Translations under genes and position numbers: made by a program
Notes under the pieces: generated by a model
What the model was told of the DNA's origin: nothing
The model's input: the letters and a program-made list of their open reading frames with translations, nothing else
The model's database searches: none
Part shown: in pieces, positions 41,805 to 50,234 of the stretch
Position numbering within the stretch: position 1 is the first letter of the stretch
Layout of the letters: each line of letters begins with the position of its first letter
DNA from: JALZEG01 sp035942255
Lineage (GTDB): Bacteria > Actinomycetota > CADDZG01 > WHSQ01
NCBI GenBank assembly: GCA_035942255.1
Contig: DASZDG010000036.1
Span: 1 to 62,478, forward strand
Reading direction: 5' to 3'
DNA: 62,478 bases

Positions 41805-42470
41805 TTATCCCTGGAGGAACGTCAGGACCGCTGCAACGCGCCGGTTCACGCCCTCCTCGTCGGGACGTCCGAGCTTCGCGAGGATCGAGCTGACGTGCTT
41901 CTCCACCGCGGACTCCGACAGGACGAGCGCCGCGGCGATTCCCGCGTTGCTCTTCCCCTGAGCCATCTCGTTCATCACGCTGCGCTCGCGGGGTGTCAGG
42001 CTCTCGAGGGCCGACGACTCGCGGCGCGCACGCCGTTGGACGAGCGCGTCCACCACGCGGGCGTCGATCGCCGAACGCCCCGCGGAGACCTCTCGCAGAG
42101 CACGAAGCAGCTCCTCGAGCTCGCCCACCCTGTCCTTCAGCAGGTACGCGAGCCCCGCTGTGCCGTTCTTCAGCAGCTCGAACGCGTACGACTCGTCGGC
42201 ATGCTGGGAGAGGACGACGACGCCGACGTGCGGGTGGAGCGCGCGGATCCGATGGGCGGCCTCGATCCCCTCCAGATGGTGGCCCGGCGGCATGCGGATG
42301 TCGGTGATGACCGCGTCGGGCTCGAGCTCGGCGACGAGCCTCAGGAGATCCGTCGCGTCGCCGGCCGTATCCAGGACCTCCACCTCACCCGAGTCCTCGA
42401 GCAGACGGCGCACTCCCTCGCGCACCAGGTAGTGGTCGTCTGCGAGGACGATCCGCAGCGTCTCAGGCAT
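41805..42470 (-). CDS. NarL/LuxR-family response regulator
   Basis: 221 aa. Receiver domain with acidic pocket Asp11/Asp12 and phospho-acceptor Asp57 in AVITDIRM; Lys of the KDRVGEL loop is present. The C-terminal LuxR-type HTH is clear: LTPRERSVMNEMAQGKSNAG and VLSESAVEKHVSSILAKLG. It is transcribed with, and overlaps by eight bases, the upstream histidine kinase gene. It binds DNA when phosphorylated. Possible targets include palindromes at 44619-44697 upstream of the kinase. Confidence 0.92.
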   Translation of the reverse strand: MPETLRIVLADDHYLVREGVRRLLEDSGEVEVLDTAGDATDLLRLVAELEPDAVITDIRMPPGHHLEGIEAAHRIRALHPHVGVVVLSQHADESYAFELLKNGTAGLAYLLKDRVGELEELLRALREVSAGRSAIDARVVDALVQRRARRESSALESLTPRERSVMNEMAQGKSNAGIAAALVLSESAVEKHVSSILAKLGRPDEEGVNRRVAAVLTFLQG

Positions 42471-44562
42471 CGGCGTGGTCCCGGATCGGCAGTCGCGCCG
42501 TGACGCGAGTACCGCGCTGAGGTGTGGACTCGACGTCGACCGTGCCTCCCAGTGCCTCGATGCGGTCGGCCAGCCCGCGTAGCCCCGTGTGGGACGCGAC
42601 GCGGGGGTCGAAACCGCGGCCGTCGTCGGCGACCTCGACCTCCAGCTCGCGGTCCGAGCAACTCACGCGCACGCACGCGCGCGTGGCGCCGGCGTGCTTC
42701 AGCACGTTCGCCAGCGCCTCGCTGACGAACAAGTACGCGGCCCCCTCGACCGCGTCGGTGAACCGGGCCGCGCGCGTCTCCGGATCGCATTCGACGGCGA
42801 CGTCGACGGGCAGGCGAGCCGACCGGATCTCGATCGCTTCCACGAGACCGTGATCGGTGAGCACCGCGGGGTGGATGCCGGCTACGAGACGGCGCAGGTT
42901 CTCGAGCGCGCCGCGTACCTCGGACTGCAGCGTCACGAGCGTGTCGTCCAGACCGGCGGGATCGCGGCCGAGCTCGCTCCGAGCGAGGCCCATCCGAGCG
43001 ATCAGCGCGACGAGCTCCTGCTGGGCGCCGTCGTGGATGTCGCGCTCGATCCGGCGGCGCGCGGACTCGTCGGCGGTAACGATCCGCTCGCGTGACGCCG
43101 CCAGCTCGACGGCTTGAGCCCGGATCTCGTCGAGCCGGTGCGCCAACTCCGAGGCGAGCCGGGCGTTGTGGATCGCAAGCGACGCCTGCCGCGCGAGCGT
43201 CTCGAGCAACTGCTTGTCGGCAGCGCGCGTCCGGCCGCGCACCCGCGGTCCGCAGGCGATCTCACCGAGCCCCCTCCCGTCCTGCACGAGCCGTGCAGAC
43301 AGGGTGGGAGGTTCGCCGGGGGCCGGAGCATCGCCGGCCACGGTGGGCTCGAGCCCGTCGACGTCGATCCGCACCCAGCTCACGCCGAATCCCTCGCGCG
43401 TTATCGCGGCGACCTCCGACACGAGCCGCTCGAGGTCGAGCGTGTGCTCCAGCGCAGAGCCGAGCCGCTGCACCAGCTCGTCACCGCTGAGCGACTCGCC
43501 GTACGCCCAGCGCGCGGCGCGCCTCGCAAGAGCACGCCGGAGCGGCTCGAACAGGAGCGTCGCGCCGATCGTCACGAGAACGGCCAGCTGGAGCCCCTTG
43601 CCCGATGCCGCGAGCCCCAGTGCAGCCGCGAGACCGACGTAGGCCCCAGCGATCGCTATCCACAACGGCGCGTAGAGCAACGACCGCCTGAGCGCGCGGT
43701 CGACGTCGAACAACGTGGGCTTGACGAGGCCGATGGCGACGGTCGCGGGCAGCGCGGTCAGCGCGCAGACCTGGATCGCTTGACCGATTCCGAGGGACAG
43801 GGCCCCGAGCGTCTGGAGGATCGCCGACAGCGGCGTGAGAAGCGCCACGAGAGCGCCGAAGAGCGGCCACCTGACCTGCATCCGTCCGCTCTCCGGGAGG
43901 CGGCGGTAGCGCCGCCAGACGACGATCGCCCCGATCACGGGAGACAGCGCGAGGGCGGAGTCGAGGTAGGCGCGCAACGGTGTGCCCAGGAACGCGAGCG
44001 CCTCGACGTGGAAGGGGCTCGGGATACGGGGCCAGCCTCCCGTCGGGCCCGCCGCCTCGTCCCATGCGAAGACCCACGCAGGCTGCAGCGCAGGACGGCA
44101 GACCAGGAGCGCGAGGGGCACCCCGACGGCGAGACCGGCGAGCACGCGGACCAACCGGCGTTCGTAGACGCGACCGTAGGCGCCGTCCGGATAGACGGCG
44201 AGCAGTGCGATCGTGGCCGCCCACATGACGAGACCGAGCAGCTGCACGCCTACGTTCGCCGGTCCGAGCCACCAGGTGCGGCCGTAGCTCTCGAGGCCGA
44301 CCGCGACCGCGACGCTCGCGCCTATCCACGAGGTCGCCGCGGTGCCCGACAGCAGAAGCCTGCGCGCCGCCACGTTTTCAGGGCGGGCGCGGAAAGCGAT
44401 CGCTCCGGCGACGTATCCGCCGACGAACGGCGTGCTCCAAGCCCAGCCCGACAAGTCGCTCCCGAAGGCGATCGCGAACGCAGCGATGGTGGCCGCCGAC
44501 GCGAGGGCTCCCACGGCGAGCAGGCCTCGCGAGAGCGTCTGGGACGGGAAGCGCGCCTGCAC
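42463..44562 (-). CDS. Membrane sensor histidine kinase (HisKA_3 type)
   Basis: 699 aa. The N-terminal 340 residues contain about nine hydrophobic segments (for example AAFAIAFG, LLGLVMWAATIALLAVYP, LAGLAVGVPLALLVC), a 7TM-like sensor. A GAF-like region (about 360-470) follows. The HisKA_3 phospho-acceptor is His510 in ARRRIERDIHDGAQQELVAL. The HATPase domain ends the protein, with VADDGRGFDPRVASHTGLRG and LGGTVDVESTPQRGTRV. The start is the GTG at 44562. It phosphorylates the downstream NarL-type regulator. The signal is unknown. Confidence 0.9.
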   Translation of the reverse strand: MQARFPSQTLSRGLLAVGALASAATIAAFAIAFGSDLSGWAWSTPFVGGYVAGAIAFRARPENVAARRLLLSGTAATSWIGASVAVAVGLESYGRTWWLGPANVGVQLLGLVMWAATIALLAVYPDGAYGRVYERRLVRVLAGLAVGVPLALLVCRPALQPAWVFAWDEAAGPTGGWPRIPSPFHVEALAFLGTPLRAYLDSALALSPVIGAIVVWRRYRRLPESGRMQVRWPLFGALVALLTPLSAILQTLGALSLGIGQAIQVCALTALPATVAIGLVKPTLFDVDRALRRSLLYAPLWIAIAGAYVGLAAALGLAASGKGLQLAVLVTIGATLLFEPLRRALARRAARWAYGESLSGDELVQRLGSALEHTLDLERLVSEVAAITREGFGVSWVRIDVDGLEPTVAGDAPAPGEPPTLSARLVQDGRGLGEIACGPRVRGRTRAADKQLLETLARQASLAIHNARLASELAHRLDEIRAQAVELAASRERIVTADESARRRIERDIHDGAQQELVALIARMGLARSELGRDPAGLDDTLVTLQSEVRGALENLRRLVAGIHPAVLTDHGLVEAIEIRSARLPVDVAVECDPETRAARFTDAVEGAAYLFVSEALANVLKHAGATRACVRVSCSDRELEVEVADDGRGFDPRVASHTGLRGLADRIEALGGTVDVESTPQRGTRVTARLPIRDHADA

Positions 44563-44618
44563 GCATCGATCCTTGCGTACATCGGTTGCCCCGTCGAGGG
44601 CAGAGGCCGCCGATGGAT

Positions 44619-44697
44619 GGTGTGGAAAACCACACCCCCAGGCGGCGGGACCGCCCGGCGAAAACGGCGGACGGCCTCGTTCCGCTGTGGTCCCGCC
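44619..44697. promoter_or_regulatory. Two inverted repeats between kinase and membrane-protein genes
   Basis: GGTGTGG-AAAA-CCACACC (44619-44636) is a perfect seven-base palindrome. A second pair, GGCGGGACC (44644-44652) and GGTCCCGCC (44689-44697), is separated by 36 bases. Both lie in the 194-base divergent gap (44563-44756) shared by the histidine kinase and the membrane protein, where the adjacent response regulator could bind. Binding is inferred. Confidence 0.4.
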
Positions 44698-44756
44698 ACT
44701 CCTAACGTCGATGACGGCAGGTGCAACCGCACCGCCGGAGACGAAGGGAGAGGCTT

Positions 44757-45335
44757 ATGGAAGCGATCGAGGGACGCCCGACCGCCCGGATAGGGGCCGG
44801 ACACGTGGCCACCGCGGCGATCGCGGTGTTCGTCGTCTACGCGCTCGTCGGGGGGCTGAAGGGAACGGGGCGCCACTTCGTGGAGCTGGGCGCGTTGCGG
44901 ATCGTGTTGTTCGGCGCTCTGCTGGCGTTCGCGCAGGGCAGTGGAGCCGGCGCACGACGCCTCGGCCGCACGGGCCTCGTCATGGCGGGCATCACCGCGG
45001 TGACCTTCCTCGCGGGAGCGTTCGGCGCGGTTGCGACCGACGGATGGTCGTACGACATCTTCGATCCGAGCCTCGAGGGCGACGAGGCTCCGTGGTACGC
45101 GTACGTCATCGGCGCCAGCGGCATCCTGTTCGCGCTGGGAACGCTCCTGGTCGGGATCGCCGCATGGGGACGAAGCCGGCTCGCGGTGGCCGCCATCCTG
45201 GCGGGCGCGATGTTCCCGCTGGTCTTCATCCTCGAGACGCCGCTCGGCGCCGCCGGTGCGCACTCGGTGTGGCTGGCGCCGTGGATGCTGCTGTCGGTGG
45301 GCGTGGCCATGGGGGCCGACCGGGGGCCGCGCTAG
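44757..45335 (+). CDS. Multi-pass membrane protein of unknown function
   Basis: 192 aa from the ATG at 44757 (AAGGGAGAGG just upstream). Five hydrophobic segments: about 16-34 (ATAAIAVFVVYALVGG), 48-66, 80-98 (VMAGITAVTFLAGAFG), 122-142 and 150-185 region (LAVAAILAGAMFPLVFIL; SVWLAPWMLLSVGVAMG). No family recognised. It is divergent from the histidine kinase operon and may be its target. A 12-base perfect tandem duplication (45323-45346) begins in the last codons and spans the stop codon. Confidence 0.65.
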   Translation: MEAIEGRPTARIGAGHVATAAIAVFVVYALVGGLKGTGRHFVELGALRIVLFGALLAFAQGSGAGARRLGRTGLVMAGITAVTFLAGAFGAVATDGWSYDIFDPSLEGDEAPWYAYVIGASGILFALGTLLVGIAAWGRSRLAVAAILAGAMFPLVFILETPLGAAGAHSVWLAPWMLLSVGVAMGADRGPR

Positions 45336-45350
45336 GGGCCGCGCTAGGGG

Positions 45351-45382
45351 GCAGTAGGGCCACGGCTCCGCGGCCCTACTGC
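45351..45382. terminator. Bidirectional terminator hairpin
   Basis: Perfect 11-base arms GCAGTAGGGCC (45351-45361) and GGCCCTACTGC (45372-45382) with a ten-base loop, between the convergent membrane-protein and I9-like genes. The stop codon of the I9-like gene lies inside the right arm. Confidence 0.65.
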
Positions 45383-45612
45383 ACCTCCGAATCAGGCGAC
45401 GGGATCTGGAACGTCCGCGCTACCTCGACCGCCTCCACGCCCGCCACCGCTCGAATCCCTTCGATCGCAGCCTCGTCCACAACCCCGCTGATCGTGCCGA
45501 GCGACGGCATCCGGTGCTCGACCTTCACTCCCATGCGTTCGAGCGCGGCCGCGATGTCGTCCAGCCGCCCCAGATTCTCGTCGTCGACCGAAATCACGAT
45601 CTCGATTGCCAC
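45376..45612 (-). CDS. Stand-alone inhibitor-I9-like / peptidase propeptide-like small protein
   Basis: 78 aa, no signal peptide. VAIEIVISVDDENLGRLDD begins a ferredoxin-like beta-alpha-beta-beta-alpha-beta fold; the later strands are LGTISGVVDEAA and VEAVEVARTFQIPSPDSEVQ, the ending typical of small I9-like proteins encoded next to subtilisins, sometimes mislabelled as ketohydroxyglutarate aldolase. It lies 41 bases downstream of an S8 peptidase gene. I9 domains chaperone or inhibit subtilisins in known cases; that role here is inference. The GTG start at 45612 has GGAG six bases upstream. Confidence 0.7.
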   Translation of the reverse strand: MAIEIVISVDDENLGRLDDIAAALERMGVKVEHRMPSLGTISGVVDEAAIEGIRAVAGVEAVEVARTFQIPSPDSEVQ

Positions 45613-45653
45613 GCGAGCTCCGATGAGGTTGGAGGGATGACTCGCAGAGCGTA

Positions 45654-47006
45654 CTAGTTGACGCGGACGAGGCCCCTGCCTCCGTCGGCTACCGACAACC
45701 CCACGTTCCTGCAACGTCGCAGCATCTCCCAAGCCAGCTGGAGCCCTCTTTGTCCGGTCTCTTCACAGATGACCGCCGCAACGCCTGCAACGTGGGGTGT
45801 GGCCATGCTCGTGCCGCTGATCCGCCGATACCGCTGCGGCTCGATCCAGCTCGAGTTCACGAGCACGCCCGGACCGACGAGGTTCACCTCGCCGCCGTTC
45901 GGGTTCATCGCGCGATTCGAGAACGGAGCGATCTTCATCCTGCTGTCCACGGCACCCACCGCCATGATCGACGGACAGTTCGCGGGATGAGAGACAGGCG
46001 ACGTCATCCGCGGCCGTGCGCTGTCGTTGCCCGCGGCCGCAACGATCAACGATCCCTTCTGGAGGGCCCTCCTCGCGGCGTTCTCGTAGACCGTCGACGG
46101 CCTCTGCCCCGCGCGGACACGGGATCCGAGTGACATGGAGATCACCCTGCACCCGCTTCGTACCGCCCAGTCGATCCCGGCGAGGATCCCGCCGTCACCA
46201 CCGCTTCCGCCGTTGCTCAAGACCTTGCCGGCGAAGATGTCACAGTCCGAGGCGATCCCGTATCGGCCTTGCTGAGACGTAGTCGGTCCGCAGGCCGTGC
46301 CGATGCAGTGCGTCCCGTGCCCGTGCCCGTCCTCCACCGTCTCCCCTGAGATGAACGACATCGACTGGATCGTGCGGCCCTGAAAGTCGTCGTGGCCGCG
46401 GTAGAACCCGGTGTCGAGGACGGCCACCTTGATGCCGCTCGCGGTGCGGGTCGAGGCGCCGACTCCGACGGCGGTTAGACCCCATGTCGTCGCGGCCTCG
46501 GCCGTCACGTGGTCGTCGAGCCGAAGCGTGGTCTCCTCGGGCGCGCGGGCCCCGGTCAAGTCGAGGATGGCGTCGCGATAGCCGTGGCGATACTCCGGCG
46601 ACACCTCGTGCGTTTCGGCCGCCGGCGACTCGGCTGCCAGCATGTCGAACACCGAGACGCCCGCGACGTGCACGATCCGCTCCGGCTCGACTGCGAGGAT
46701 GGGAGATCTCTCAGTGGTCGCCACCGTCAGGCCCTTGACCGAGCTCGGTGGTGCGTCGACGAGGGCAACGTCGATCGCGGGGAAGACGACGGCGTCGGCC
46801 TCTCGGATCTGATCGCTCGAGATCTCGTCGCCGTCCGGCGACGCCGACATGACGTTCAGCTGCCCGGCGTCCGAGACGGCGTCAATGGCATCCTGGCCCG
46901 ATCCCTCCTCTAGGAGCACGAGATACCGCCCGGTGTACTCGGCCTCCCCGCCTGTGTGCGCCACCTCGATCGAACGCTCGGCAAGGAGCTGGTTGAACAG
47001 ACGCAT
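45654..47006 (-). CDS. Subtilisin-like (S8) serine peptidase without signal peptide
   Basis: 450 aa. Catalytic triad: Asp198 in VAVLDTGFYRGHDDF, His230 in GHGHGTHC, Ser400 in GTSMATPHVAG, and oxyanion Asn327 in AAAGNDSA. The first about 170 residues are a pro-region with an I9-like beginning (GRYLVLLEEGSGQDAIDAVS) and a second alpha/beta part. The N-terminus MRLFNQLLAERSIEV has no signal peptide, so it may act inside the cell or be exported unconventionally. The ATG at 47006 has AGGAGG upstream. Upstream (47007-47218) is a 212-base gap in which nothing was recognised. Confidence 0.9.
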   Translation of the reverse strand: MRLFNQLLAERSIEVAHTGGEAEYTGRYLVLLEEGSGQDAIDAVSDAGQLNVMSASPDGDEISSDQIREADAVVFPAIDVALVDAPPSSVKGLTVATTERSPILAVEPERIVHVAGVSVFDMLAAESPAAETHEVSPEYRHGYRDAILDLTGARAPEETTLRLDDHVTAEAATTWGLTAVGVGASTRTASGIKVAVLDTGFYRGHDDFQGRTIQSMSFISGETVEDGHGHGTHCIGTACGPTTSQQGRYGIASDCDIFAGKVLSNGGSGGDGGILAGIDWAVRSGCRVISMSLGSRVRAGQRPSTVYENAARRALQKGSLIVAAAGNDSARPRMTSPVSHPANCPSIMAVGAVDSRMKIAPFSNRAMNPNGGEVNLVGPGVLVNSSWIEPQRYRRISGTSMATPHVAGVAAVICEETGQRGLQLAWEMLRRCRNVGLSVADGGRGLVRVN

Positions 47007-47218
47007 CCGCTTCCTCCTTTCGTCCCCAATCAGGTGACTGCCGGAGTCACGAATTGTCAAGCACGATTGGCAACTCCATAGATGCTGGTGCCCCCAGTTG
47101 GACGGCTATCGACCCTGGCATTCCGACAGGCGCTCAGGGCCGTCTACAAGGGCAGGTAGCCCTCTTGCGATTGTCCGATCGAGTGGCCGTTCTCGCCTCG
47201 AGTCGGTGGACATGCGCC

Positions 47219-47920
47219 TTAGCGGTCGGTGACCATCGTCGCTTCACCTTGCTCGTCCAGAAGCCGTTGCAATGTCACGTACGGGAGCATCACGAGCGGA
47301 TAGCCGGCCCCCCAGTTGTTGACGACCCCGACCGCGTCGATCGAATCTTTCACGCTATAGATGCAGACGGCGTGACCACCCCGGACGTTGCCGAGCGGCC
47401 CCTCACCGATCCACCATCGGGTGCCCTTCTTCACCGGATGGTCGAAGTTCACGTACCAGTTCACGCCGAGGACGACTGGCGTCCCGCCCGCCACGCACGT
47501 CCTCACCTCGTCTACTTGTGTGGCCCATCGGTTCGCGGCAATCCCGTGGATCTGGTCCGCGGGCTGGCTGGCTCCGTGCCACACCTTCACGTGGCCGAGG
47601 AGGCGAAGGACGTCCATGGCAGCTCGAACCGAGGTCCCATTCCCGTCCCCGGGATTCGTGTCCGCCCACTCGTCCCGTTCCTTGGCCCGGTCCCACAGCC
47701 AGGGTGCGTCGTAAAACGAGCGGTTCAGGATGGACGTCATCCACGAAGAGCCAAACCCCACGCACGCGCCCTCGGCCCCCTGGTCGTACTTCAGACGGTA
47801 GCGGGGAAGTGGGAGTGTCCGTTCGGCCGTCGTGACCGACACCGGAGCGAGCGTTGCGAACCTGAACTTTTCGACATGCTTCCAGTCGGTGGGCACCCTT
47901 CTGCCGAGCGTTCCGTTCAT
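47219..47920 (-). CDS. Papain-like (C1-type) cysteine peptidase without signal peptide
   Basis: 233 aa. Papain signatures: Gln47 and Cys53 in DQGAEGACVGFGSSWM, His183 in RGGHAVCIYSV, and Asn in VVNNWGAGYP (around 201-202). The bacterial short form has no propeptide or signal sequence. The usual QGxxGSCWAF is altered to QGAEGACVGFG, with Gly-Ala-Cys in place of Gly-Ser-Cys-Trp. It overlaps the upstream gene (TAATG). It probably cleaves an intracellular or co-exported protein from the same operon. Confidence 0.85.
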   Translation of the reverse strand: MNGTLGRRVPTDWKHVEKFRFATLAPVSVTTAERTLPLPRYRLKYDQGAEGACVGFGSSWMTSILNRSFYDAPWLWDRAKERDEWADTNPGDGNGTSVRAAMDVLRLLGHVKVWHGASQPADQIHGIAANRWATQVDEVRTCVAGGTPVVLGVNWYVNFDHPVKKGTRWWIGEGPLGNVRGGHAVCIYSVKDSIDAVGVVNNWGAGYPLVMLPYVTLQRLLDEQGEATMVTDR

Positions 47921-48708
47921 TACCTACTCCTGACTGTCGGTTCTCCTCTGGTGTCGACCGGGTCGAGAGGTGGCGGGTGAAGCTTCGGCAGACGGATCCC
48001 TCCCAGCTCTTCGACTTCCTGCTGCCATGATGAGATTTCCTCCGGGGAGATCTCCTGTCCGAGTTGCTTCGTCAGCGCCGCGGCAACCACCTCGGCATCC
48101 GCGGCCACGAACTCCGCGCTGCTGTGGATCCCCAAGCTCGTCATGAGCTCGAGGACTCGCCTCGGCACGGTGGGGAGTGTCAGCAGGTCGGCCTCGTCGA
48201 GGACCGCATCGAGGGTGTCCGCCAACGCGATCTTCCTCAACGCGTGCCGCCCGGACGGGTTCCTGCCGACGCGCAGGAGGTCTTCCACCGAGAAGATCCG
48301 GTATTCGTTGAGGACCTCGACGTCGCCGGCCATAAGAGACCCGAGCTTCGCGAGGTCGACCGGCGCGAGCAACGGTCTGGTCGGAACGTCGTCCGGCCGT
48401 AAGCGGAGAGTGATCTTTCCCCCGGCCTGTCCAGGCTCGCGCGCGGTTACGACGAGTTGCCCGAGCGGGTCGACACGTACGTCGACGGGGATAGACAGGC
48501 TCAATTCGTCAACTACGTGGCGGCCCGAGGAAGCGGAATAGCGCGCCAGCTCGTCCTGGATGCCGGCAAGGCTCGCCGCCAGGCTCTCCCCCAGCTCGTG
48601 CATCACCACTTCGACCCGCTCCTCGTGGCCATACCGTTTCCGAGCCTCCGACTCGTCTAGCTCGACGGTCGTGCTCGTCGAAGGATCGTGGACCTCCGGG
48701 AGGCTCAT
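47920..48708 (-). CDS. Unknown protein with helix-hairpin-helix-like C-terminal half
   Basis: 262 aa. The N-terminal half (about 25-120) is a mixed alpha/beta region (VVMHELGESLAASLAGIQDE; DVRVDPLGQLVVTARE). The C-terminal half (about 125-240) contains two repeats resembling helix-hairpin-helix/DUF4332-type units: LNEYRIFSVEDLLRVGRNP and LMTSLGIHSSAEFVAADAEV. No clear family. It overlaps its upstream neighbour by four bases (ATGA) and its downstream neighbour by one base, so it is tightly coupled to the cysteine peptidase. Confidence 0.55.
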   Translation of the reverse strand: MSLPEVHDPSTSTTVELDESEARKRYGHEERVEVVMHELGESLAASLAGIQDELARYSASSGRHVVDELSLSIPVDVRVDPLGQLVVTAREPGQAGGKITLRLRPDDVPTRPLLAPVDLAKLGSLMAGDVEVLNEYRIFSVEDLLRVGRNPSGRHALRKIALADTLDAVLDEADLLTLPTVPRRVLELMTSLGIHSSAEFVAADAEVVAAALTKQLGQEISPEEISSWQQEVEELGGIRLPKLHPPPLDPVDTRGEPTVRSR

Positions 48709-49028
48709 GGCTCGTACCGGAAACGGACGGCGAGGATCCCGGCCCCACGCTGGTCACAGGGCCGGACGAGCACCCGCGTGGCGGTCCGCAGCGAGCTCCT
48801 CGGGGAGAACCGGGTTGCAACGCCGATCTCCACCTCGAGGGACGACCATTGCCAGGCATCAGGCGGGAGCCGTTGATCCTCGCGACGGCGCAGGTCCCGG
48901 CGCGCCGACTCGTCCAGCGCTTCCTGGGCGTGGGCGGTCGCCGACGCGACTGCAGCCAGGAGGTCTCCCACCTGCAGCGCGTCGTCGAGCCGAGACACGT
49001 TCGTCCTGACCTCCGTCGCCGATGTCAT
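48705..49028 (-). CDS. Small unknown protein of the peptidase operon
   Basis: 107 aa. A helical N-terminus (VSRLDDALQVGDLLAAVASA) and a beta-rich C-terminus (WQWSSLEVEIGVATRFSPRS; ATRVLVRPCDQRGAGILAVR). No signal peptide and no family match by eye. It lies three bases after the 400-aa protein gene and overlaps the next gene by four bases, so it belongs to the same translationally coupled set. Confidence 0.55.
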   Translation of the reverse strand: MTSATEVRTNVSRLDDALQVGDLLAAVASATAHAQEALDESARRDLRRREDQRLPPDAWQWSSLEVEIGVATRFSPRSSLRTATRVLVRPCDQRGAGILAVRFRYEP

Positions 49029-49031
49029 CCG

Positions 49032-50234
49032 TCAGAGCGACACGACGACGGATTCCGTGACCATGCCGAACCGTACGGTGATCGTGGTGGGAATAGGCGT
49101 CGATGGTGCGAAGGCAGCCCCGTTCTTATCGACCTGAATGACCAACTTCCCATTCGTGTCCGTGACTGTGGACAGTGCCCCTAGCGTGTTCATCGTCTTA
49201 TAGGACATCAAAGGCTGATCGAGCGTGACCGACAGAGGCTTTGCCGGGTTTACGGCACCGGCCGTCGTGAGGAGCTGAGCCGTGAGCGTGACGCGTCTGC
49301 CGGTCATCGCGGTGGCGATCAGTGTGACAGCACCGGCCGCGTCGAGCCCCTCGCTGCTTCCTACGAGCAGGTTCAGTCGAGGGCCCTTCTGCAGGATGAA
49401 CGGGGTCGGCAGCGCCACGTCCGGTTTCTTCGGCTCCAGCAACGCGTCCATGTGTATCGACCCGGCCGCCGTGTCCACCGACACGGAGCTCTCGCCCTCA
49501 GCTGCGTAGCTGCTCGATCCGTAGCTGACGCTCGCCGCGACCCCGACCCCCTTCTTCCTGCTGTAGCTCGCGCTCGCGCCCACACCCAGCGACGATGAGT
49601 TGGCCTTGATGTTGAACCCGTTCGCGCTGTTGAACTCGGCCACCTTCATGTCCGCCTGGAGGAACACCCTGGTCCACTGATAGGCCGTCGGCATCAAGTA
49701 GTTGATGAGCGGCAACTTCTGGAGGTGGACGTTACCGGTCGACATGATGCCCGTGGTGTCGCTGAGCACCTGTTCGAAGACGGCGATGACGTCGATCTGT
49801 GCCTGGGAAAGTGCCGTGGCCGTGGCGACCATGTTCGTGTCGAGCTCTGCCTGTGCAGCCGCGACACCCAATCCCACACTCTTGACGAAGTTGCCGAAGG
49901 CAGGGCCGCCTCGGTCGATCTCGTCGGTGACCTCCGCCGGTGACGCCTGCGCCGCCCCAAGGGGGCCGAGCGTTCGGGGGGCGGTACGCAGGCCCTCGAC
50001 GGCCGCGTCGAAGCTCGCGGTCACGATCTCGCGCGCTTCTGCCGCAGAAAGACCCTGCGATGCCTCTTCGGGCTTGGTCTTGCGCGTCCGGGGGGCCGGG
50101 CGCTTCGACCCGTTGGGTTTGACCTCTGCTCCATCGGCCGACAACCCACGCAAAGGAGTTGCCTTGGGCTTTGCTTTCAAGGTTTTCCGGGGACGTGGGG
50201 CGGCGCGTGTCGATTTCGATCTGACCTGTGCCAT
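49032..50234 (-). CDS. Unknown protein with basic N-terminal tail and DUF2589-like organisation (tentative)
   Basis: 400 aa from the ATG at 50234 (AGGAGG five bases upstream). The first about 60 residues are Lys/Arg/Pro/Ala-rich and probably disordered. Residues about 60-150 are helical (EAREIVTASFDAAVEGLRTA; TALSQAQIDVIAVFEQVLSD). Then follow VHLQKLPLINYLMPTAYQW and an extended beta region with Gly/Ser-rich strands (SASYSRKKGVGVAASVSYGS) and a C-terminal Ig-like sandwich (residues about 320-400, ITVRFGMVTESVVVSL). The helical-then-beta arrangement recalls DUF2589-type proteins, but this is a weak impression. First gene of the peptidase operon, so possibly the structural or substrate protein. 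Confidence 0.55.
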   Translation of the reverse strand: MAQVRSKSTRAAPRPRKTLKAKPKATPLRGLSADGAEVKPNGSKRPAPRTRKTKPEEASQGLSAAEAREIVTASFDAAVEGLRTAPRTLGPLGAAQASPAEVTDEIDRGGPAFGNFVKSVGLGVAAAQAELDTNMVATATALSQAQIDVIAVFEQVLSDTTGIMSTGNVHLQKLPLINYLMPTAYQWTRVFLQADMKVAEFNSANGFNIKANSSSLGVGASASYSRKKGVGVAASVSYGSSSYAAEGESSVSVDTAAGSIHMDALLEPKKPDVALPTPFILQKGPRLNLLVGSSEGLDAAGAVTLIATAMTGRRVTLTAQLLTTAGAVNPAKPLSVTLDQPLMSYKTMNTLGALSTVTDTNGKLVIQVDKNGAAFAPSTPIPTTITVRFGMVTESVVVSL

